Source of the DNA: an uncultured Oscillospiraceae bacterium
Lineage (GTDB): Bacteria > Bacillota > Clostridia > Oscillospirales > Oscillospiraceae
DNA: 23,319 nt
Reading direction: 5' to 3'
Assembly: GCA_905234575.1 (NCBI GenBank)
Contig: CAJOIG010000002.1
Coordinates: forward strand, 1-23,319
The notes below the pieces were generated by a model. That model worked only from the letters and a program-made list of their open reading frames with translations. It ran no database searches and was not told the DNA's origin. Of this stretch, positions 21,701 to 23,319 are shown piece after piece (positions within the stretch are counted from its first letter, which is position 1; the number at the start of each line of letters is the position of its first letter). The position numbers were made by a program, and so were the translations under genes.

Positions 21701-23031
21701 CTCTCGTGCGTGCGGTACAGCGGCCCGTGGGAGAGCAGCTCGTCCAGCCGCTGCTCCAGCTCCTCGCCCCGCTCCTCCACCTTGCCGAGGACGGTCATCA
21801 GCTCGCCCTGCGCCCGGAACACCTCGTCCCCCGGGCGCTTTTTCCGGCGGAAGCCCCCGGCGCGCCAGCGGTCGATGACGACCTCGTAGCGGTCGTAGGC
21901 CCGGGCAACGGCGTCCTCCCAGGAGAGATACAGGTCCCGGGCCGCGCCCTCGCCCACGGCGCACATGACGCTCCGGTCCCGGCAGAGGGTCTCGAGCTTC
22001 GCGGCCAGGGCGGGCGCATTTTCGTCGATGAGGAAGCCGTTTTTCCCGTCCGTGACGCCCTCCGCGGCGCAGCTTCCCGCGATGAGGACCGCGGCGAGGC
22101 CGCTGGCCGCCGCCTCCCGCACCACGAGGCCGTTCGTGTCGAAGGTGGAGGGGAAGAGGAACAGGTCCGCCCGGGCATACCAGCCGCGGATGGCGTCCCG
22201 GTCCCGCAGGGCGCCGGTGAAGAAGCAGACGTCCGAAAGGCCGAGCTCCGCGGCGCATGCCCGGATCTCCTCGCCGTCCGCGCCGTCGCCCACGAAGACC
22301 ATGCGGAAGACGGATCCCTTCGCCCGGAGCGCCGCCAGGGCGTCCAGGATGAGCCGGAGGCCCTTGTACCACATGAGCCGGCCCACGAACAGGAACACCG
22401 GGACCCCGGCGGGCAGATCGTACCCGCTCACGGCGCGCTCCGTCACCACGTCCGGCACCCGCTCGCGCGGCACGTCCACGCCGTTTTCCATGACGCGGTA
22501 CTCCCCCTCGTAGCCCAGGGAGCGCAGGTTCTCCCCCGCCCCGCGGCTGACGACCCAGACCTCGTCGCAGGCGCTGATGTTCTGCACCAGGGCCCGGATG
22601 GCGGTCGCCTGGAGGAGCTTCCCCTTCACGGCCTTCGCGATGTCGATGTCGAACTTGGTGTGATAGGTGAAGACCACGGGCACGTCAAGAACGTCCCGGA
22701 ACTCCCGGGCCAGCAGGGCCGAGACCATGGGGCAGTGGGTGTGCAGAAGCTCGATCCTCTCGCTCTGCAGGCGGGAGGCCAGCTCCGGCGAGAAGGGGAA
22801 GCCCGTCACATACCCCACGAGCTTGCGGGTGTCCACGCTGGGATAGCGAAGGACCGGGAAGGGAAAGCCCATCGCCTCGTCGTCGGCGTCGGGATGGGCG
22901 GGCGTGACGACCACGGCGTGACCGAGGCGCTCCTCGATGTGGCGGCCGTAGTTCACCACCACGTTCGCCACGCCGTCGATGGCGGGCGGGAAGGAGTCGT
23001 TCAAAAGGCAGATGCTGTGTCGTTCGGGCAT
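21685..23031 (-). CDS. Family 4 (GT-B) glycosyltransferase
   Basis: This 448-residue retaining glycosyltransferase has the GT-B fold. The N-terminal domain has NDSFPPAIDGVANVV (11-25), the donor/acceptor loop common in GT4 enzymes, and HTHCPMVSALLAREF followed by VVFTYHTKFD (about 97-128). The C-terminal nucleotide-sugar domain has FVGRLMWYKGL and the motif FPSTFDTNGLVVREAAASG. The YHTKFD pattern recalls glycolipid or lipoteichoic-acid glucosyl- or mannosyltransferases, but the acceptor is not determined. A 60-residue charged tail follows the catalytic domain. The chosen ATG has GGAGGA 5 nt upstream; the frame extends 57 nt further without a ribosome binding site. A promoter is likely just upstream, divergent from the lipoprotein gene, and a small ORF overlaps its end. 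Confidence 0.92.
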   Translation of the reverse strand: MPERHSICLLNDSFPPAIDGVANVVVNYGRHIEERLGHAVVVTPAHPDADDEAMGFPFPVLRYPSVDTRKLVGYVTGFPFSPELASRLQSERIELLHTHCPMVSALLAREFRDVLDVPVVFTYHTKFDIDIAKAVKGKLLQATAIRALVQNISACDEVWVVSRGAGENLRSLGYEGEYRVMENGVDVPRERVPDVVTERAVSGYDLPAGVPVFLFVGRLMWYKGLRLILDALAALRAKGSVFRMVFVGDGADGEEIRACAAELGLSDVCFFTGALRDRDAIRGWYARADLFLFPSTFDTNGLVVREAAASGLAAVLIAGSCAAEGVTDGKNGFLIDENAPALAAKLETLCRDRSVMCAVGEGAARDLYLSWEDAVARAYDRYEVVIDRWRAGGFRRKKRPGDEVFRAQGELMTVLGKVEERGEELEQRLDELLSHGPLYRTHERWWMP

Positions 23032-23058
23032 GTCATCCTCCAAAAAACCTTTTTTCAC

Positions 23059-23064
23059 ATTGTA
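23059..23064 (-). promoter_or_regulatory. Probable -10 box of the glycosyltransferase gene
   Basis: TACAAT on the minus strand (complement of 23059-23064), about 28 nt before the ATG. The matching -35 at 17-bp spacing is poor (TGGATT), so this promoter is less certain than the others. Confidence 0.4.
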
Positions 23065-23087
23065 GCACACTTCCCTGCGGAAATCCA

Positions 23088-23116
23088 TTGATAAAGCGTC
23101 GGATTTGGAGTATGAT
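23088..23116 (+). promoter_or_regulatory. Promoter of the lipoprotein gene
   Basis: TTGATA (23088-23093), a 17-bp spacer, then TATGAT (23111-23116). A tandem repeat TGATAG at 23113-23118 and 23127-23132, followed each time by an A-rich AAAGT, overlaps the -10 and the transcription start. Confidence 0.65.
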
Positions 23117-23157
23117 AGAAAAAGTGTGATAGGAAAGTATCAAAGGAGGCGGGGACG

Positions 23158-23319
23158 GTGAAGCGACTGCGCAGATTTGCCGCGCTGCTTTTGGCGCTGG
23201 GCCTGCTGCTCGGCCTGACGGCCTGCATGGACGAGCAGGACGCCCTGTCCATGATCGAGGCCATCGAGATCGCGGCGGAGAACATCGAGGCAGCCCCGAA
23301 GGAGAGCCCCCTGATCGAA
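23158..23319 (+). CDS. Secreted lipoprotein, N-terminal part
   Basis: The frame starts with GTG at 23158, 8 nt after a perfect AAAGGAGG ribosome binding site, and runs off the window after 54 residues. The N-terminus is basic (KRLRRF), then a Leu-rich membrane segment, then the lipobox LTAC, with Cys23 as the predicted lipid-modified residue. The mature start is MDEQDALSMIEAIEIAAENIEA, an acidic amphipathic stretch. It should be exported and anchored to the membrane by a diacylglycerol. From memory, some Firmicutes lipoproteins with this kind of N-terminus continue into a barnase-like ribonuclease domain, but that part is outside the window and the idea is only a guess. Confidence 0.75.
   Translation, partial: MKRLRRFAALLLALGLLLGLTACMDEQDALSMIEAIEIAAENIEAAPKESPLIE

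Noticed and set aside
21401..22372. Possible frameshifted second copy of the glycosyltransferase
   Set aside because: The GT4 gene is intact and full length in its own frame. Only the part of this frame after 21700 lies outside it.
1..23319. CRISPR arrays, tRNA genes, insertion sequences, defence or phage genes
   Set aside because: No regularly spaced repeats, tRNA-like cloverleafs, transposase or phage-type proteins were seen on either strand.

Overview
The window is dense, GC-rich bacterial chromosome with short intergenic gaps and clear -35/-10 promoters of the sigma-A type. The set of families fits an anaerobic, high-GC member of the Clostridia, perhaps an Oscillospiraceae-like gut organism: a clostridial-type 4-hydroxybutyryl-CoA dehydratase, a eukaryote/archaeal-type prolyl-tRNA synthetase, a split transketolase, a galactokinase with the GNHTDH variant motif, Na/Pi-PhoU and GltS-type transporters, and a DUF1700/HAAS-like protein. 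This placement is inference from gene content. No rRNA, tRNA, CRISPR array, insertion sequence, phage gene or origin was found, and no gene-free stretch exceeds 300 bases.

Layout. Positions 2-733 hold the end of an AEC-family transporter, followed by prfC (812-2404, +) with its own promoter. A convergent hairpin separates prfC from a Na/Pi cotransporter with a PhoU-like tail (2472-4334, -). Positions 4409-9593 (-) hold a six-gene same-strand run. In transcription order it is abfD, a left-handed beta-helix acyltransferase, an acyl carrier protein, a condensation/acetyltransferase-fold protein with HxxxDG, a zinc-ribbon membrane protein, and an HSL-type alpha/beta hydrolase. Positions 9718-11228 (-) encode a ketopantoate reductase-like protein overlapping a YfcE-type phosphodiesterase. 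Positions 11358-12354 (-) encode a HAAS/DUF1700-like membrane protein and a 70-residue membrane protein, divergent from proS (12507-13937, +).

Two abutting hairpins end proS and the facing operon (14129-18273, -): transketolase N-half, transketolase C-half, galactokinase and an ArsB/SLC13-type permease, with 1-4 nt overlaps for the first three. This operon diverges from pncB (18433-19884, +). A further convergent hairpin separates pncB from a GltS-like symporter (19945-21321, -). The right end has a GT4 glycosyltransferase (21685-23031, -) overlapping a small unknown ORF (21401-21700). Divergent from it is the start of a lipoprotein gene (from 23158, +) that begins with GTG.

The most interesting region is 4409-9593. 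It joins a carrier protein and two acyltransferase-like enzymes with a dehydratase that acts on a CoA thioester and is normally part of 4-hydroxybutyrate fermentation. The genes look like a small acyl-carrier-dependent modification pathway, but no acyl-activating ligase is present. Its product is unknown and the proposal is inference. Next in interest are the sugar-phosphate operon (split transketolase plus variant galactokinase plus permease) and several dyad-symmetric sites over promoters, including a similar motif in two divergent promoter regions.
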